Source: Micromonospora coxensis
GTDB lineage: Bacteria > Actinomycetota > Actinomycetes > Mycobacteriales > Micromonosporaceae
Length of the DNA stretch: 64,000 bases
Assembly (NCBI RefSeq): GCF_900090295.1
Contig: NZ_LT607753.1
Location: 4,774,001 to 4,838,000, forward strand
Direction of reading: 5' to 3'
Numbering within the stretch: position 1 is the stretch's first letter; every line of letters begins with the position of its first letter. The position numbers and the translations under genes are program-made. Shown here piece after piece: positions 1 to 9,052 of the stretch. The notes under the pieces are model-generated. The model was not told where the DNA came from. It made no database searches and worked only from the letters and a program-made list of their open reading frames with translations.

Positions 1-635
1 GCGCGCTCTCCACCCTCCAGCGCTACGTGGGGCTGCACGCCCCCGACGCCATCCTCCTGACCCACCTGCACTGCGACCACATCCTCGACGCCGCCTCGTA
101 CGTGGTGGTCCGCCGGTACGCCCCGGACGGCCCGTACCCGCCGCTGCCGGTGTACGCCCCGTCCGGCGCCCCGGACCGGCTCGCCGCCGTGTACGGCCAG
201 GAGGACAGCACGGTCGAGGACGTCTACCAGTTCTACGGCCTGCAGCCCGGCACCTTCCCGATCGGCCCGTTCACCGTCACCGTCGACCGGATGAACCACC
301 CCGTCGAGACGTACGGGGTGCGGCTGGAGCACGGCGGCCGGGTGCTCTGCTACTCCTCGGACACCGCGCCCTGCGACGCCCTGCTGCGGCTGGCCCAGGA
401 CGCCGACGTCTTCCTCTGCGAGGCGAGCTACCTCGACGGCATGGACAACCCGCCGGACCTGCACCTGACCGGCCGGGAGGCCGGCGAGGCGGCCACCAAG
501 GCGGGCGTGGGCCGGCTCCTGCTCACCCATCTCGTGGTGGCCTGGGGCAGCGAGTCGCAGACCGTCGAGGCGGCGGCCGGGGCGTACACCGGGCCGCTGG
601 AAGTCGTCCGCGCCGGCGCCACGTACGACGTGTGA
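1..635 (+). CDS. MBL-fold metallohydrolase, 5' end cut by the window
   Basis: Metallo-beta-lactamase-fold hydrolase whose N-terminus lies outside the window; the open frame runs in from base 3. The visible part begins just before the metal motif HLHCDH (about bases 66-83), the hallmark HxHxDH of the family. Further on are the lone histidine of a DRMNHPVETYG segment, the aspartate of SSDTAPCD, and a late HL motif (LLTHLV), which complete a typical two-zinc site. The overall pattern matches the RNase Z/ElaC-like cytoplasmic hydrolases found next to rph in actinobacteria. The substrate cannot be read from the sequence. It ends 42 bp before the next gene, which appears to have its own promoter. 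Confidence 0.85.
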   Translation, partial: ALSTLQRYVGLHAPDAILLTHLHCDHILDAASYVVVRRYAPDGPYPPLPVYAPSGAPDRLAAVYGQEDSTVEDVYQFYGLQPGTFPIGPFTVTVDRMNHPVETYGVRLEHGGRVLCYSSDTAPCDALLRLAQDADVFLCEASYLDGMDNPPDLHLTGREAGEAATKAGVGRLLLTHLVVAWGSESQTVEAAAGAYTGPLEVVRAGATYDV

Positions 636-664
636 CGGGGCAGCCGGTGCGGGCCGGCTGACCC

Positions 665-670
665 TAGGAT
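665..670 (+). promoter_or_regulatory. candidate -10 box, leaderless start
   Basis: TAGGAT sits 7 bases before the GTG at 678. No Shine-Dalgarno sequence lies in between, so transcription probably starts at or next to the start codon. Confidence 0.5.
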
Positions 671-677
671 CTCGCGG

Positions 678-1655
678 GTGACCGATCCCCACCCGCATCC
701 CGACGCCGGCCCGGGTCGGGTGCCCGCCGGGCCGTACCCGCCCGGACCCGCGCCGCAGCAGCCGCCCGCGCCGGGACCGTTCCCGCCCCGCCCCGCCGGG
801 ACAGGGCCGACAGGTCCGATCCCGGTCGGACCGTTCGCGCCGCCCGTCGAGCAGCCGCCCGCGCCCGTGCCGCCCGTGCTGGCCGTGCCGCCCGTGCCCG
901 CCGTGCCGGCTGCGTCGCCGGTGCCGACCGGGTCGCCCGTGGGGCAGTCGGGCGGGCCGTACCCGGTCGGCGCCGGGCCGTACCCGACGGCCGGGCCGTA
1001 CCCGACGGCCGGGCCGTACCCGGCGGGTGCGGGGCCGTCTGCGGCGGCCTGGGCGCAGCCAGCCGGTGCGGGGCCGCAGCCGCTCGCGCCGTACCCGGCC
1101 TCGGCCGGTCAGCACGGCGGGCCGTACCCGGCGAGTGGGCCGCCGCCGGGCCCGGTCCCGCCCGTCCGGGCAGCGGGCACCGGCGGCAAGCGGGTGGCCG
1201 TCCTGGTGCTGGCCGGGGTGCTGATCCTCGCCCTCTGCGCCGGTGGGGGCCTCTTCGGCTGGTTCGGCTGGTTCGTGCCCCGGCAGGAGGCGCAGCAGCG
1301 GGAGGCCATCCGCGAGGACCTCGGGGTGCCGCGCGGGTTCACCGCGGTGCAGTCGTTCCAGGGCGACGACGTGCTGGTGGCGACGTACCGGCTCCGCTGC
1401 CCGAAGGGGGTCTGCCCGCGCGGGGTCGCGCAGGACCTGCACGAATGGCTCTCCGACGCCGGGGCGCAGGGCACCGAGGTCACCGACGTGGCCGGGTGCG
1501 TCGCCCACGGTCAGCGGCCCGGTGGGCCGTTGTGCGAGTGGCGCTGGCGCGTGCGGGGCTGCCGGGCGGAGGCGTCCACCCAGGGACTGGAAGAGGCCCC
1601 GGTGGGATGGGACCGGGACATGGTCCTGCTGATGCGGCTGCGCGAGTGCGACTGA
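678..1655 (+). CDS. proline-rich single-pass membrane protein, paralogue of the next gene
   Basis: Unknown function, 325 residues. Residues 1 to about 168 are a Pro/Gly/Ala-rich cytoplasmic tail with repeated GPYP motifs. About residues 171-197 form one transmembrane helix (AVLVLAGVLILAL, then GWFGWF). The outer domain of about 125 residues has six cysteines, two of them in LRCPKGVCP, and a CEWRWR motif. The next gene has the same architecture and shares VCP...LxxWLxxAG...C...WRWR, so the two arose by duplication. Disulfides in the outer domain are likely. The GTG start is chosen because a TAGGAT box lies 7 bases upstream. The cytoplasmic tail resembles the disordered tails of actinobacterial divisome or secretion-associated proteins, but that is only a resemblance. 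Confidence 0.75.
   Translation: MTDPHPHPDAGPGRVPAGPYPPGPAPQQPPAPGPFPPRPAGTGPTGPIPVGPFAPPVEQPPAPVPPVLAVPPVPAVPAASPVPTGSPVGQSGGPYPVGAGPYPTAGPYPTAGPYPAGAGPSAAAWAQPAGAGPQPLAPYPASAGQHGGPYPASGPPPGPVPPVRAAGTGGKRVAVLVLAGVLILALCAGGGLFGWFGWFVPRQEAQQREAIREDLGVPRGFTAVQSFQGDDVLVATYRLRCPKGVCPRGVAQDLHEWLSDAGAQGTEVTDVAGCVAHGQRPGGPLCEWRWRVRGCRAEASTQGLEEAPVGWDRDMVLLMRLRECD
972..1025 (+). repeat. 18-bp tandem repeat, three copies, inside a coding region
   Basis: Three head-to-tail copies of gccgggccgtacccgacg (the last differs by one base) encode repeated AGPYPT units in the proline-rich tail. Similar single GPYP units occur on either side. Confidence 0.85.
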
Positions 1656-1718
1656 TCCCGGCGGCCCGGGGCGGTGGGCGCGCAGGGCGGCGGGGCGTCG
1701 GGCGGGCCGCCGTCGCCC

Positions 1719-1724
1719 TAGGAT
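1719..1724 (+). promoter_or_regulatory. candidate -10 box, leaderless start
   Basis: TAGGAT lies 7 bases before the GTG at 1732, the same box and spacing as in front of the paralogue at 678, so the promoter seems to have been duplicated with the gene. Confidence 0.5.
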
Positions 1725-1731
1725 CTGCCGC

Positions 1732-2454
1732 GTGAGCGACCCCTCCGGGAACCCGTACGGGCACCCCGCCGGCCCTGCCCACCCCTCGGCGGCGGGCCGG
1801 CCCGCGTCCTGGGCGCACCCCGCCGCACCGGCGTACCCCACCGGCCCGCACCCGGCGGCGCCGCCCGTCCCGCAGCCGATGCGTCCGGACGGGCAGCCGG
1901 TCCCCGGCCACCCCGGACCGGGCGGCCCGCAGCCGTACCGGGCGGCTCCGGTCCCGCCGGCGCGCGGCGGGCGCGGCACGGTGTGGGTGGTCCTCGCCGT
2001 GGTGGTCGTGCTGGTCCTCGGCTGCGGTGGCGCCGCCGGCTACGTCGGCTGGTTCCGCCCCTGGTACGACGCGAAGCAGCGGGCCGAGGCGCAGACCCGG
2101 CTGGGCGCACCCGACGGCTTCACCGAGACGTCGGCGCTGGACAACGACGGCGCGGAGACCCGCACCGTGGTCTACGAGGTCACCTGCCAGGGCAGCGTCT
2201 GCCCCGTCGACGTGCCGGAGAGCCTGTACGCCTGGCTGGTCCGGGCCGGGCGGACCGACCTCGACCCCACCGACATCCGCAACTGCCTGCTGCGGCGCGC
2301 GCAGGCCGGCGCCGACGCGTGCAGCGACTGGCGATGGCGCTGGGACGGCTACGCGGTGCGCGTCGAGACCCGGGGCGCCCTGCCGCTCGCCGACCCCACG
2401 GCGACGGGGCGGAGGACCCTCCAGGTCTGGTTCCACCTCGGTCCCCGCCACTGA
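1732..2454 (+). CDS. proline-rich single-pass membrane protein (second paralogue)
   Basis: Unknown function, 240 residues. The first 80 residues are a Pro/Gly/His-rich tail. About residues 83-105 form a transmembrane helix (VWVVLAVVVVLVLGC, then GYVGWF). The C-terminal outer domain of about 125 residues carries cysteines in VTCQGSVCP, RNCLL and DACSDWRWRW. It aligns by eye with the outer domain of the upstream paralogue but has a shorter tail and fewer cysteines. The GTG start is supported by the TAGGAT box at fixed spacing. It lies just upstream of rph-rdgB but has its own apparent promoter, so no functional link to RNA metabolism is implied. Confidence 0.75.
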   Translation: MSDPSGNPYGHPAGPAHPSAAGRPASWAHPAAPAYPTGPHPAAPPVPQPMRPDGQPVPGHPGPGGPQPYRAAPVPPARGGRGTVWVVLAVVVVLVLGCGGAAGYVGWFRPWYDAKQRAEAQTRLGAPDGFTETSALDNDGAETRTVVYEVTCQGSVCPVDVPESLYAWLVRAGRTDLDPTDIRNCLLRRAQAGADACSDWRWRWDGYAVRVETRGALPLADPTATGRRTLQVWFHLGPRH

Positions 2455-2520
2455 CCACGGTCGGGCACCGACGCGTGCGCCGGACGCGGCACCCGGGGAC
2501 GGTCCGTTCACGGCACCGCA

Positions 2521-2526
2521 TAAGGT
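2521..2526 (+). promoter_or_regulatory. candidate -10 box of rph, leaderless start
   Basis: TAAGGT is followed by six bases and then the rph ATG at 2533; there is no room for a normal Shine-Dalgarno site. Confidence 0.4.
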
Positions 2527-2532
2527 GCAGGG

Positions 2533-3261
2533 ATGGCGCGACCTGACGGGCGGCTGCCCGACCAACTCCGACCGGTCACCCTCACCCGTGGCTGGAGCAC
2601 CCACCCGGAGGGCTCGGTGCTCGTCGAGTTCGGCGGCACCCGGGTGCTCTGCACGGCCAGCGTCACCGAGGGGGTGCCCCGCTGGCGCAAGGGATCCGGG
2701 CTCGGGTGGGTGACCGCCGAGTACGCGATGCTGCCCCGGGCCACCAACACCCGCTCCGACCGGGAGAGCGTGCGCGGCAAGGTCGGCGGGCGTACCCACG
2801 AGATCTCCCGCCTGATCGGGCGCAGCCTGCGGGCCGGCATCGACCTGAAGGCGCTCGGCGAGAACTCGATCGTGCTCGACTGCGACGTGCTCCAGGCCGA
2901 CGGCGGCACCCGTACGGCGGCGATCACCGGCGCGTACGTCGCCCTGCACGACGCGGTGACCTGGCTGGCCGCCCGCAAGGCGCTGGCCGGCAAGCCGGAG
3001 AAGGTCATGCACCGGTCGGTGGCCGCGGTCAGCGTCGGCGTCATCGCCGGCGAGGCGCGGCTGGACCTGAACTACGAGGAGGACGTCGCCGCCGAGGTGG
3101 ACATGAACGTGGTCTGCACCGGCGCCGGCGAGTTCGTCGAGGTGCAGGGGACGGGGGAGGACGGCGTCTTCTCCCGGGGGCAGCTGGACGCGCTGCTCGA
3201 CCTGGGCCTGGCGGGCTGTGTGGAACTGGCCGAGGCACAGCGGAAGGCACTGGCATCATGA
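2533..3261 (+). CDS. rph: ribonuclease PH
   Basis: 3'-to-5' phosphorolytic exoribonuclease that trims tRNA 3' ends, releasing nucleoside diphosphates. At 242 residues it has the normal length. Family motifs are present in order: the RPDGR start, [14 protein letters not shown], the RNxR-like TNTRSDRES region with [30 protein letters not shown] (catalytic Asp region), and [18 protein letters not shown] near the C-terminus. It overlaps rdgB by four bases (ATGA), so the two are co-translated, an arrangement that is very widespread in actinobacteria. Confidence 0.97.
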   Translation: MARPDGRLPDQLRPVTLTRGWSTHPEGSVLVEFGGTRVLCTASVTEGVPRWRKGSGLGWVTAEYAMLPRATNTRSDRESVRGKVGGRTHEISRLIGRSLRAGIDLKALGENSIVLDCDVLQADGGTRTAAITGAYVALHDAVTWLAARKALAGKPEKVMHRSVAAVSVGVIAGEARLDLNYEEDVAAEVDMNVVCTGAGEFVEVQGTGEDGVFSRGQLDALLDLGLAGCVELAEAQRKALAS

Positions 3262-3872
3262 ACAAGGTCCTGCTCGCCACCCGTAACCGCAAGAAGCTCA
3301 TCGAGCTGCAGCGGATCCTCGACGGCGCGCTCGGCGCGCACCGGATCGCCCTGGTCGGGCTGGACGACGTCGAGGAGTACCCGGAGCTGCCGGAGACCGG
3401 CCTGACCTTCGGCGAGAACGCGTTGATCAAGGCGCGGGAGGGCTGCCGGCGCACCGGCCTGCCGACCATCGCCGACGACTCCGGCATCGCCGTCGACGCG
3501 CTCAACGGCATGCCGGGCGTGTTCAGCGCCCGCTGGGCCGGCAGCCACGGCGACGACAAGGCCAACCTCCAGCTCGTCCTGGACCAGATCGCCGACCTGC
3601 CCGACGAGCACCGCAAGGCGTCCTTCGTCTGCACCGTCGCGCTGGTGCTGCCCGGCGGCAAGGAGCACCTGGTGGACGGCCGGCAGAGCGGCCGGCTGCT
3701 GCGCGCGCCGCGCGGCGAGGGCGGCTTCGGCTACGACCCGATCTTCCTCGGTGACGGCCAGGACCGGACCAACGCGGAGCTGACGCCGGAGGAGAAGGAC
3801 GCGATCAGCCACCGCGGCAAGGCGCTGCGCGAGCTGGCGAAGCTGGTCGCCAAGGTGCTCCCGCCGGCCTGA
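3258..3872 (+). CDS. rdgB: XTP/dITP diphosphatase (RdgB/HAM1)
   Basis: House-cleaning NTP pyrophosphatase that removes XTP, dITP and related non-canonical purine triphosphates. It has 204 residues. The N-terminal [13 protein letters not shown] (family SGNxxKxxE region), the central [21 protein letters not shown], and the C-terminal GFGYDPIF and [10 protein letters not shown] are all present and place it securely in the HAM1 family. The ATG at 3258 overlaps the rph stop codon and gives a start typical of the family. Coupling to rph is seen in the sequence; the shared role in nucleotide quality control is established for the family. Confidence 0.96.
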   Translation: MNKVLLATRNRKKLIELQRILDGALGAHRIALVGLDDVEEYPELPETGLTFGENALIKAREGCRRTGLPTIADDSGIAVDALNGMPGVFSARWAGSHGDDKANLQLVLDQIADLPDEHRKASFVCTVALVLPGGKEHLVDGRQSGRLLRAPRGEGGFGYDPIFLGDGQDRTNAELTPEEKDAISHRGKALRELAKLVAKVLPPA

Positions 3873-3999
3873 CCGGCACCGGCCACGCCGACACCGACGG
3901 GACGGGGACGGCCGGCGGCTCCGGTCCCTGCGGCGGCCGGACGAGGACGACGTCCCCCCCCGGACCGCGCAGTCGGTCGGGGCGGGTCGTCGGGGCACG

Positions 4000-4938
4000 G
4001 TGGAGAAGAGGGACGACGTGCCGGGTGTCCTGACGGGCTTCGCCGTCATCGGGGCCGTGGTCGCCGTCGGCTGGCTGCTCGGCCGGCGCGACGTCCTCGG
4101 CCCGCAGGCGTCGACGGTGCTGTCCCGGGTGGCGTTCTTCGTGGCCACCCCGGCGCTGCTGTTCACCACCGTGGCGCGGGCCGACGTGCTCGCGGCCGTC
4201 TCGTCCGCCCTGCTCGTGACGGTGCTCAGCACCGCCGTCGTGGCGACCGTCTTCGTGCTCGTGGTGCGCCTGCGGTGGCGCCGCTCCGCCGCCGAGACCA
4301 CCATCGGGGTGCTCGCCTCGTCGTACGTGAACGCGGCGAACATCGGCATCCCGGTCGCCGTGTACGTCCTCGGCGACGCCTCGATCGTCGCGCCCGTGCT
4401 GATGTTCCAGCTGGTGGTGATGGCGCCGCTGGCCTTCGCCGTGCTGGAGACGAGCACCGGCGGGCGGATGCCGCCGCTGCGGGCGGTGACCCGGCCACTG
4501 GGCAATCCGGTCACCGTCGCCTGCGCCCTGGGCGTGGCGGTCAACCTGACCGGCTGGTACCCGCCGGAGGCGGTGCTGCGGCCGGTCGAACTGGTGGCCG
4601 CGATGGCCGTGCCCGCCGCCCTGCTCGCGTACGGGCTGTCGCTGCACGGGGCGCCGATGCCCGGCTCGGGCGACACCGGCCCGGACGTCCGGCTGGCGGT
4701 GCTGCTCAAGACCGTCGCCCAGCCCACCGTCGCGTACCTGATCGCCCGGTTCGCCCTGGCGCTGCCGCACCCGCTCGTGCTGGCCTGCACCGTCACCGCC
4801 GCGCTGCCGACCGCGCAGAACGTCTTCGTCTACGCGGTCCGCTACGGCCGGGGCGTGGTGCTGGCCCGGGACGCGGTGCTGCTGTCCACCGTGGTGGCGG
4901 TGCCGGTGCTGCTCGGCGTGGCGCTGCTCGGCAGCTGA
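4000..4938 (+). CDS. AEC-family (auxin efflux carrier-type) membrane transporter
   Basis: Integral membrane transporter of the AEC family, which exports or exchanges small organic anions such as malate; the substrate here is unknown. About ten hydrophobic helices span the 312 residues. The helix pattern and the motifs YVNAANIGIPVAVYVLGD (first half) and LPTAQNVFVYAVRYG (second half) are typical AEC broken-helix segments. The start is uncertain: the GTG at 4000 adds six hydrophilic residues, while the GTG at 4018 begins directly at the first helix. It stands alone and converges on the DUF6891-like gene. Confidence 0.88.
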   Translation: MEKRDDVPGVLTGFAVIGAVVAVGWLLGRRDVLGPQASTVLSRVAFFVATPALLFTTVARADVLAAVSSALLVTVLSTAVVATVFVLVVRLRWRRSAAETTIGVLASSYVNAANIGIPVAVYVLGDASIVAPVLMFQLVVMAPLAFAVLETSTGGRMPPLRAVTRPLGNPVTVACALGVAVNLTGWYPPEAVLRPVELVAAMAVPAALLAYGLSLHGAPMPGSGDTGPDVRLAVLLKTVAQPTVAYLIARFALALPHPLVLACTVTAALPTAQNVFVYAVRYGRGVVLARDAVLLSTVVAVPVLLGVALLGS

Positions 4939-4999
4939 GCGCCGGACACGGCTCGTCGCCGTCCGTGTCGAGGGTCGCCATCCTCCGCCGTCCGGTCGG

Positions 5000-6214
5000 T
5001 CACCAGCGGCGGGTCTCCAGGCCGCCCAACTCGTCGACGATCGACCTGTCCTCGCCGGCGAGGACGGTGAGCACCCGTTCGACCTCGGCCAGGGTGGCGT
5101 ACCGTCCGACGGACGTGGCCGTCGAGGTGTCCAGGCGCTCCACCCAGAGGCCGTCCGGTTCCCAGGCCGTCTGCACGCAGTCACCCGAGCGGCCGACGCA
5201 GGTGAGGAAGTCCCGACTGAGCGGGCGCATCCGGCGCAGCAGGTGCAGCGTCTCGGCCGTGTCCAGCGGCACGTCCTCCTCGAAGCCCGCCGAGTGCTGG
5301 CAGGTCACCTCCAGGAAGCCCGCCGGCCCGGGGATCCGGTCGCCGCCATCCGGCAGGTCGACCAGCCGGCGCGTCAGCTCCACGCCGTCGTACCGGCCCA
5401 CGCGCGCCTCGCCGCCGTCCCGGTACGCGCCGACGAGGGCGTCCCCCTCCCGCCGGACGACCACGGAGGCGGCTGCGTGGGTCAGACGGAGCCGGGCGCC
5501 GGCCGGCAGCCACGGCAGGTGCAGACCTGCGAGACGGGCGGCCGACGTCGGGCCGTCGGCCGGCGCGTGCAGGCCGCGCCATCCGTCGAGCACCTCCACG
5601 TCCACGGCGAGGTCGTCGCGAACCGTGGCGGGCAGCGCGGCGAGCCGGCCGACCCGGCGACGTCGCCAGGACATGGGCACCCGGATCCGGGTGTTCGGGT
5701 CCCCGGCCCAGTCCACCGTCAGGCCCTCGGCCCGCAGTGCTGCTGCCACCTCCTCGCCGAGCTCGACAGTCGGCGGCCCCTCGAACGACCCGTACGCCAC
5801 GTGCAGGGCGTCGCCCTCCACCGCGTGCTCGGCGTCCTGCTGGTGGTAGAAGGCGTAACCCCGGACGCCGCGGCCCTGCGGCACCTCCGCGCCGATCTCG
5901 CCGAGCCCGCAGTTCTGGCAGCAGGCGAAGTTCTCCCGGGCCACGATGCCAACGGCGTCGAGCGCCCGGAACGCGGCGGTGAGCCGGTCGCTGTCGGTCG
6001 ACTCCGGCCACCCCGTCTGCGCGGTGAGGTGGGCGGTCAGCTCCTCGACCACGACGGGCCAGGCGGTCGCCTCGACCCGCTCCGGATCGTCCTCGTCGCC
6101 CAGGTGCTCCACCGTGGCGGCGACGATCGCGGCGGCCGGCTGCTCCGCGAGGGCGACGTGCAGCCGGACGTGCTCCCGAACGATCCCGACCAGCTGTTCG
6201 TGATCTCCATTCAC
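5000..6214 (-). CDS. DUF6891-like protein
   Basis: Cytoplasmic protein of 404 residues. A central segment, NFACCQNCGLGEIG, followed by GYAFYHQQDAEHAV, is characteristic of the actinobacterial DUF6891 family as I remember it. The paired cysteines (CCxxC) suggest metal binding or a redox site. A later stretch carries DPNTRIRVPMSWRRRR, also seen in such proteins. No enzymatic motif is recognisable. The C-terminal third contains a second, unidentified domain. The GTG at 6214 is the likely start; TACCGT lies 8 bases further upstream as a possible -10 box. It converges with the AEC transporter and lies head-to-tail after hutH without being part of that operon's pathway. Confidence 0.65.
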   Translation of the reverse strand: MNGDHEQLVGIVREHVRLHVALAEQPAAAIVAATVEHLGDEDDPERVEATAWPVVVEELTAHLTAQTGWPESTDSDRLTAAFRALDAVGIVARENFACCQNCGLGEIGAEVPQGRGVRGYAFYHQQDAEHAVEGDALHVAYGSFEGPPTVELGEEVAAALRAEGLTVDWAGDPNTRIRVPMSWRRRRVGRLAALPATVRDDLAVDVEVLDGWRGLHAPADGPTSAARLAGLHLPWLPAGARLRLTHAAASVVVRREGDALVGAYRDGGEARVGRYDGVELTRRLVDLPDGGDRIPGPAGFLEVTCQHSAGFEEDVPLDTAETLHLLRRMRPLSRDFLTCVGRSGDCVQTAWEPDGLWVERLDTSTATSVGRYATLAEVERVLTVLAGEDRSIVDELGGLETRRW

Positions 6215-6254
6215 GGCTGCGGACGGTAACAGCCACGACCGACACGGGCACCCG

Positions 6255-7793
6255 TCAGGCGAGCGGGCCCACCTCCCGCTCGATGGCGGCCCGCAGCTCC
6301 GGACCGGCCAGCACCGTCCGGGCGGCCTCCATCACCGGGGCGAGGAAGACGTCCGGCCCGGGCTCCCCGGCGGCGCCGCCCAGCGCCGCCACGGCGGCCC
6401 GCCCGGCCGGGGACGGCACCAGCGGCGCGCGCAGCTGCAACCCGCGTACGGCGGACAGCAGCTCCACCGCGAGCACCGTGGTCAGGTTGTCCAGCACGGT
6501 GCGCAGCTTCTTGGTCGCCGCCCAGCCCATCGAGACGTGGTCCTCCTGCATGCCGCTGGTGGGCAGCGAGTCGACCGAGGCGGGCGCGGCCAGCCGGCGG
6601 TTCTCCGCGACGATCCCGGCCGCCGTGTACTGGGCGATCATCAGGCCGGAGTTGACCCCGGCGTCGGGGGAGAGGAACGCCGGCAAGTCCCGGTTGCGGG
6701 CCACGTCGAGCAGCCGGTCGACCCGTCGCTCGGCGATCGCGCCCACCTCCGCGGCGGCGATGGCCAGGTAGTCGGCGGCGAAGCCGAGCGGCGCGCCGTG
6801 GAAGTTGCCGGTCGACTCGACCCGTCCGTCCGGCAGCACCACCGGGTTGTCGACCACCGACAGCAGCTCCCGCCCGGCGACGGTCGCGGCGAAGTCGAGG
6901 GTGTCCCGGGCCGCGCCGGCCACCTGCGGCGCGCAGCGCATCGAGTACGCGTCCTGCACGGCGTGGGCCAGGTCGTCGCGGTGCGAGTCCATCACCCGGG
7001 AGTCCTGCAGCAGCCGGTGGATGTTCGCCGCCGACGCGGCCTGGCCGGGGTGCGGCCGGATGGCGTGCAGCTCCGGCAGGAACGGCCGTTCCGAGCCGAG
7101 CATCGCCTCGATCGCGAGGGCGGCGGTCACGTCGGCCATGGTGAACAGGTGCCGGGCGTCGTGGATCGCCAGCAGCAGCATGCCGAGCATGCCGTCGGTG
7201 CCGTTGATCAGCGCGAGCCCTTCCTTCGCGGCCAGTTCGATCGGGGCGAGCCCGACCCGGCGCAGCGCCTCGGCGGCGGGGACACGCTCACCGGCCGGGC
7301 CGAGCACCCAACCCTCGCCGAGCAGCACCAACGCGCAGTGCGCCAGCGGCGCCAGGTCGCCCGAGGCGCCGAGTGAGCCGTGCTCCGGCACCCACGGGGT
7401 GACCTGATGGTTGAGCAGGTCGACCAGGGCCTCGGCGACCAGCGGGCGGACCCCGGAGCGGCCGAGGGCCAGCGAGCGTACCCGCAGCAGCATCATCGCC
7501 CGGACCACCTCGCGGGGCATCGGCGCGCCCACCCCGGCGGCGTGCGAGCGGATCAGCGCGTGCTGGAGTTCGGCCCGCCGCCCGGGGGCGACGAACGTGT
7601 TGGCCAGCGCCCCGAAGCCGGTGGAGACGCCGTACACGGGCCGGCCGGCGGCCTCGATGCCGTCCACGATGGACCGGCTGGCCACCATGGCCTCGACGGC
7701 CGCCGGGTCGAGGACGACCTTGGCGGCGCCGCGGGCCACGGCGAGCACGTCGGCGGGGGAGATCCCGGTGGGTTGGATCATGACGGTCGACAT
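6255..7793 (-). CDS. hutH: histidine ammonia-lyase
   Basis: Converts L-histidine to trans-urocanate and ammonia, the first step of histidine catabolism. The protein has 512 residues, the usual length. The Ala-Ser-Gly triad that cyclises into the MIO electrophile is at residues 143-145 in [11 protein letters not shown]. The catalytic-site motifs YGVSTGFG and [10 protein letters not shown] and the GNFHGAPLG region are also present. The ATG at 7793 has a GGAG seven bases upstream. A second ATG at 7781 overlaps the hutI stop as ATGA, so both starts are possible and differ by four residues. It is the last gene of the minus-strand hut operon although it catalyses the first reaction. Confidence 0.96.
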   Translation of the reverse strand: MSTVMIQPTGISPADVLAVARGAAKVVLDPAAVEAMVASRSIVDGIEAAGRPVYGVSTGFGALANTFVAPGRRAELQHALIRSHAAGVGAPMPREVVRAMMLLRVRSLALGRSGVRPLVAEALVDLLNHQVTPWVPEHGSLGASGDLAPLAHCALVLLGEGWVLGPAGERVPAAEALRRVGLAPIELAAKEGLALINGTDGMLGMLLLAIHDARHLFTMADVTAALAIEAMLGSERPFLPELHAIRPHPGQAASAANIHRLLQDSRVMDSHRDDLAHAVQDAYSMRCAPQVAGAARDTLDFAATVAGRELLSVVDNPVVLPDGRVESTGNFHGAPLGFAADYLAIAAAEVGAIAERRVDRLLDVARNRDLPAFLSPDAGVNSGLMIAQYTAAGIVAENRRLAAPASVDSLPTSGMQEDHVSMGWAATKKLRTVLDNLTTVLAVELLSAVRGLQLRAPLVPSPAGRAAVAALGGAAGEPGPDVFLAPVMEAARTVLAGPELRAAIEREVGPLA

Positions 7794-9052
7794 TGCGGCA
7801 CTCCGTTGTGCAGAACCTGGCGGATCAGTGGGACACCCGGCCGGTAGGCCAGGTGCAGGTGGGACGGCGCGTCGAGGATCATCAGGTCGGCCCGGGCGCC
7901 GGGCTCCAGCCGGCCGACGTCGCGGCGGCGCAGCGCCGCCGCCCCGCCGGCGGTGGCGGCCCGGACCGCCTCCGCCGGGGTCATCCGCATCTCGCGGACG
8001 GCGAGCGCGATGCAGAACGGCATCGACGAGGTGTACGACGACCCGGGATTGCAGTCCGTGGCCAGCGCCACGGTCACCCCCGCGTCGAGCAGCCGCCGCG
8101 CGTCCGGGTACGGCGACCGGGTGGAGAACTCGGCGCCGGGCAGCAGCGTGGCGACGGTCGTCGTCTCCGCGCCCGAGGTCCGGTCCACGGTGGTCGAGGC
8201 GAGGGCGTCGACGTCGGCGTCGCTCAGGTGGGTGCAGTGGTCGACGCTGGCCGCGCCCAGCTCCACCCCGAGCTGCACGCCCGGGCCGGGGCCGAGCTGG
8301 TTGGCGTGCACCCGTACGCCCAGCCCGACGGCCTGCCCGCAGGCCAGGATCGCCCGGGCGTGGTCGACGTCGAACGCGCCCCGCTCGCAGAACACGTCGA
8401 TCCAGCGGGCGTACGGGGCGGCGGCGGCCAGCATCGGCCCGCACACCACGCCCACGTAGTCGTCGGGGCGGTCGGCGTACTCGGCGGGGACGACGTGCGC
8501 GCCGAGGAAGGTGGTGTCGTCGCTGAACTCGGCGGCGATCCGCAGCGAGCGGGCCTCGTCGGCGACGGTGAGGCCGTACCCGCTCTTGATCTCGATGGTG
8601 GTGGTGCCCTGCCGCATCGCCTCCCCGCGCAGCCGGCGCACGGTGGCCCGCAGCTCGTCGTCGGAGGCCGCGCGGGTGGCGCCGACCGTGGTGCGGATCC
8701 CGCCCCCGGTGTACGGCTCACCGGCCATCCGGGCGGCGAACTCGGCGGCCCGGTCCCCGGCGAAGACGAGGTGGGCGTGGCTGTCCACGAAGCCGGGCAG
8801 CACCGCCGCGCCCTCGGCGTCGATGCGCCGGTCGGCGGCCGGGGCGTCCCGGGCCGGCCCGACCCAGGCGACCTCACCGTCCTCCACCAGCAGCGCGACG
8901 TCCCGGCGCAGACCCAGCGGGCCGACGCCGGCGGGGGAGTTGGTGACCAGCTCCCCGATGTTGTCCACCAGCAGGCTGCCGGTGGCGCGGGGCGCCGGAC
9001 GCCCGCCGGGTCCGGGCCGTGCCACCCGGTGCGACCAGGCGTCCGGGCTCAC
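7778..9052 (-). CDS. hutI: imidazolonepropionase
   Basis: Hydrolyses 4-imidazolone-5-propionate to N-formimidoyl-L-glutamate, the third step of histidine degradation. The 424-residue protein has the metal-dependent amidohydrolase fold: [13 protein letters not shown] (metal-binding HxH), the family-specific [12 protein letters not shown], the metal histidine of [17 protein letters not shown], and [12 protein letters not shown] near the C-terminus carrying the metal Asp. The GTG start overlaps the hutF stop as GTGA. It shares 16 bases with hutH, so the three hut genes are translationally coupled. Confidence 0.96.
   Translation of the reverse strand: MSPDAWSHRVARPGPGGRPAPRATGSLLVDNIGELVTNSPAGVGPLGLRRDVALLVEDGEVAWVGPARDAPAADRRIDAEGAAVLPGFVDSHAHLVFAGDRAAEFAARMAGEPYTGGGIRTTVGATRAASDDELRATVRRLRGEAMRQGTTTIEIKSGYGLTVADEARSLRIAAEFSDDTTFLGAHVVPAEYADRPDDYVGVVCGPMLAAAAPYARWIDVFCERGAFDVDHARAILACGQAVGLGVRVHANQLGPGPGVQLGVELGAASVDHCTHLSDADVDALASTTVDRTSGAETTTVATLLPGAEFSTRSPYPDARRLLDAGVTVALATDCNPGSSYTSSMPFCIALAVREMRMTPAEAVRAATAGGAAALRRRDVGRLEPGARADLMILDAPSHLHLAYRPGVPLIRQVLHNGVPQCRPS

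Noticed and set aside
7794..8444. A 5' extension of hutH by 217 codons.
   Set aside because: It is the shadow frame of hutI; conserved hutH sequence begins at 7793.
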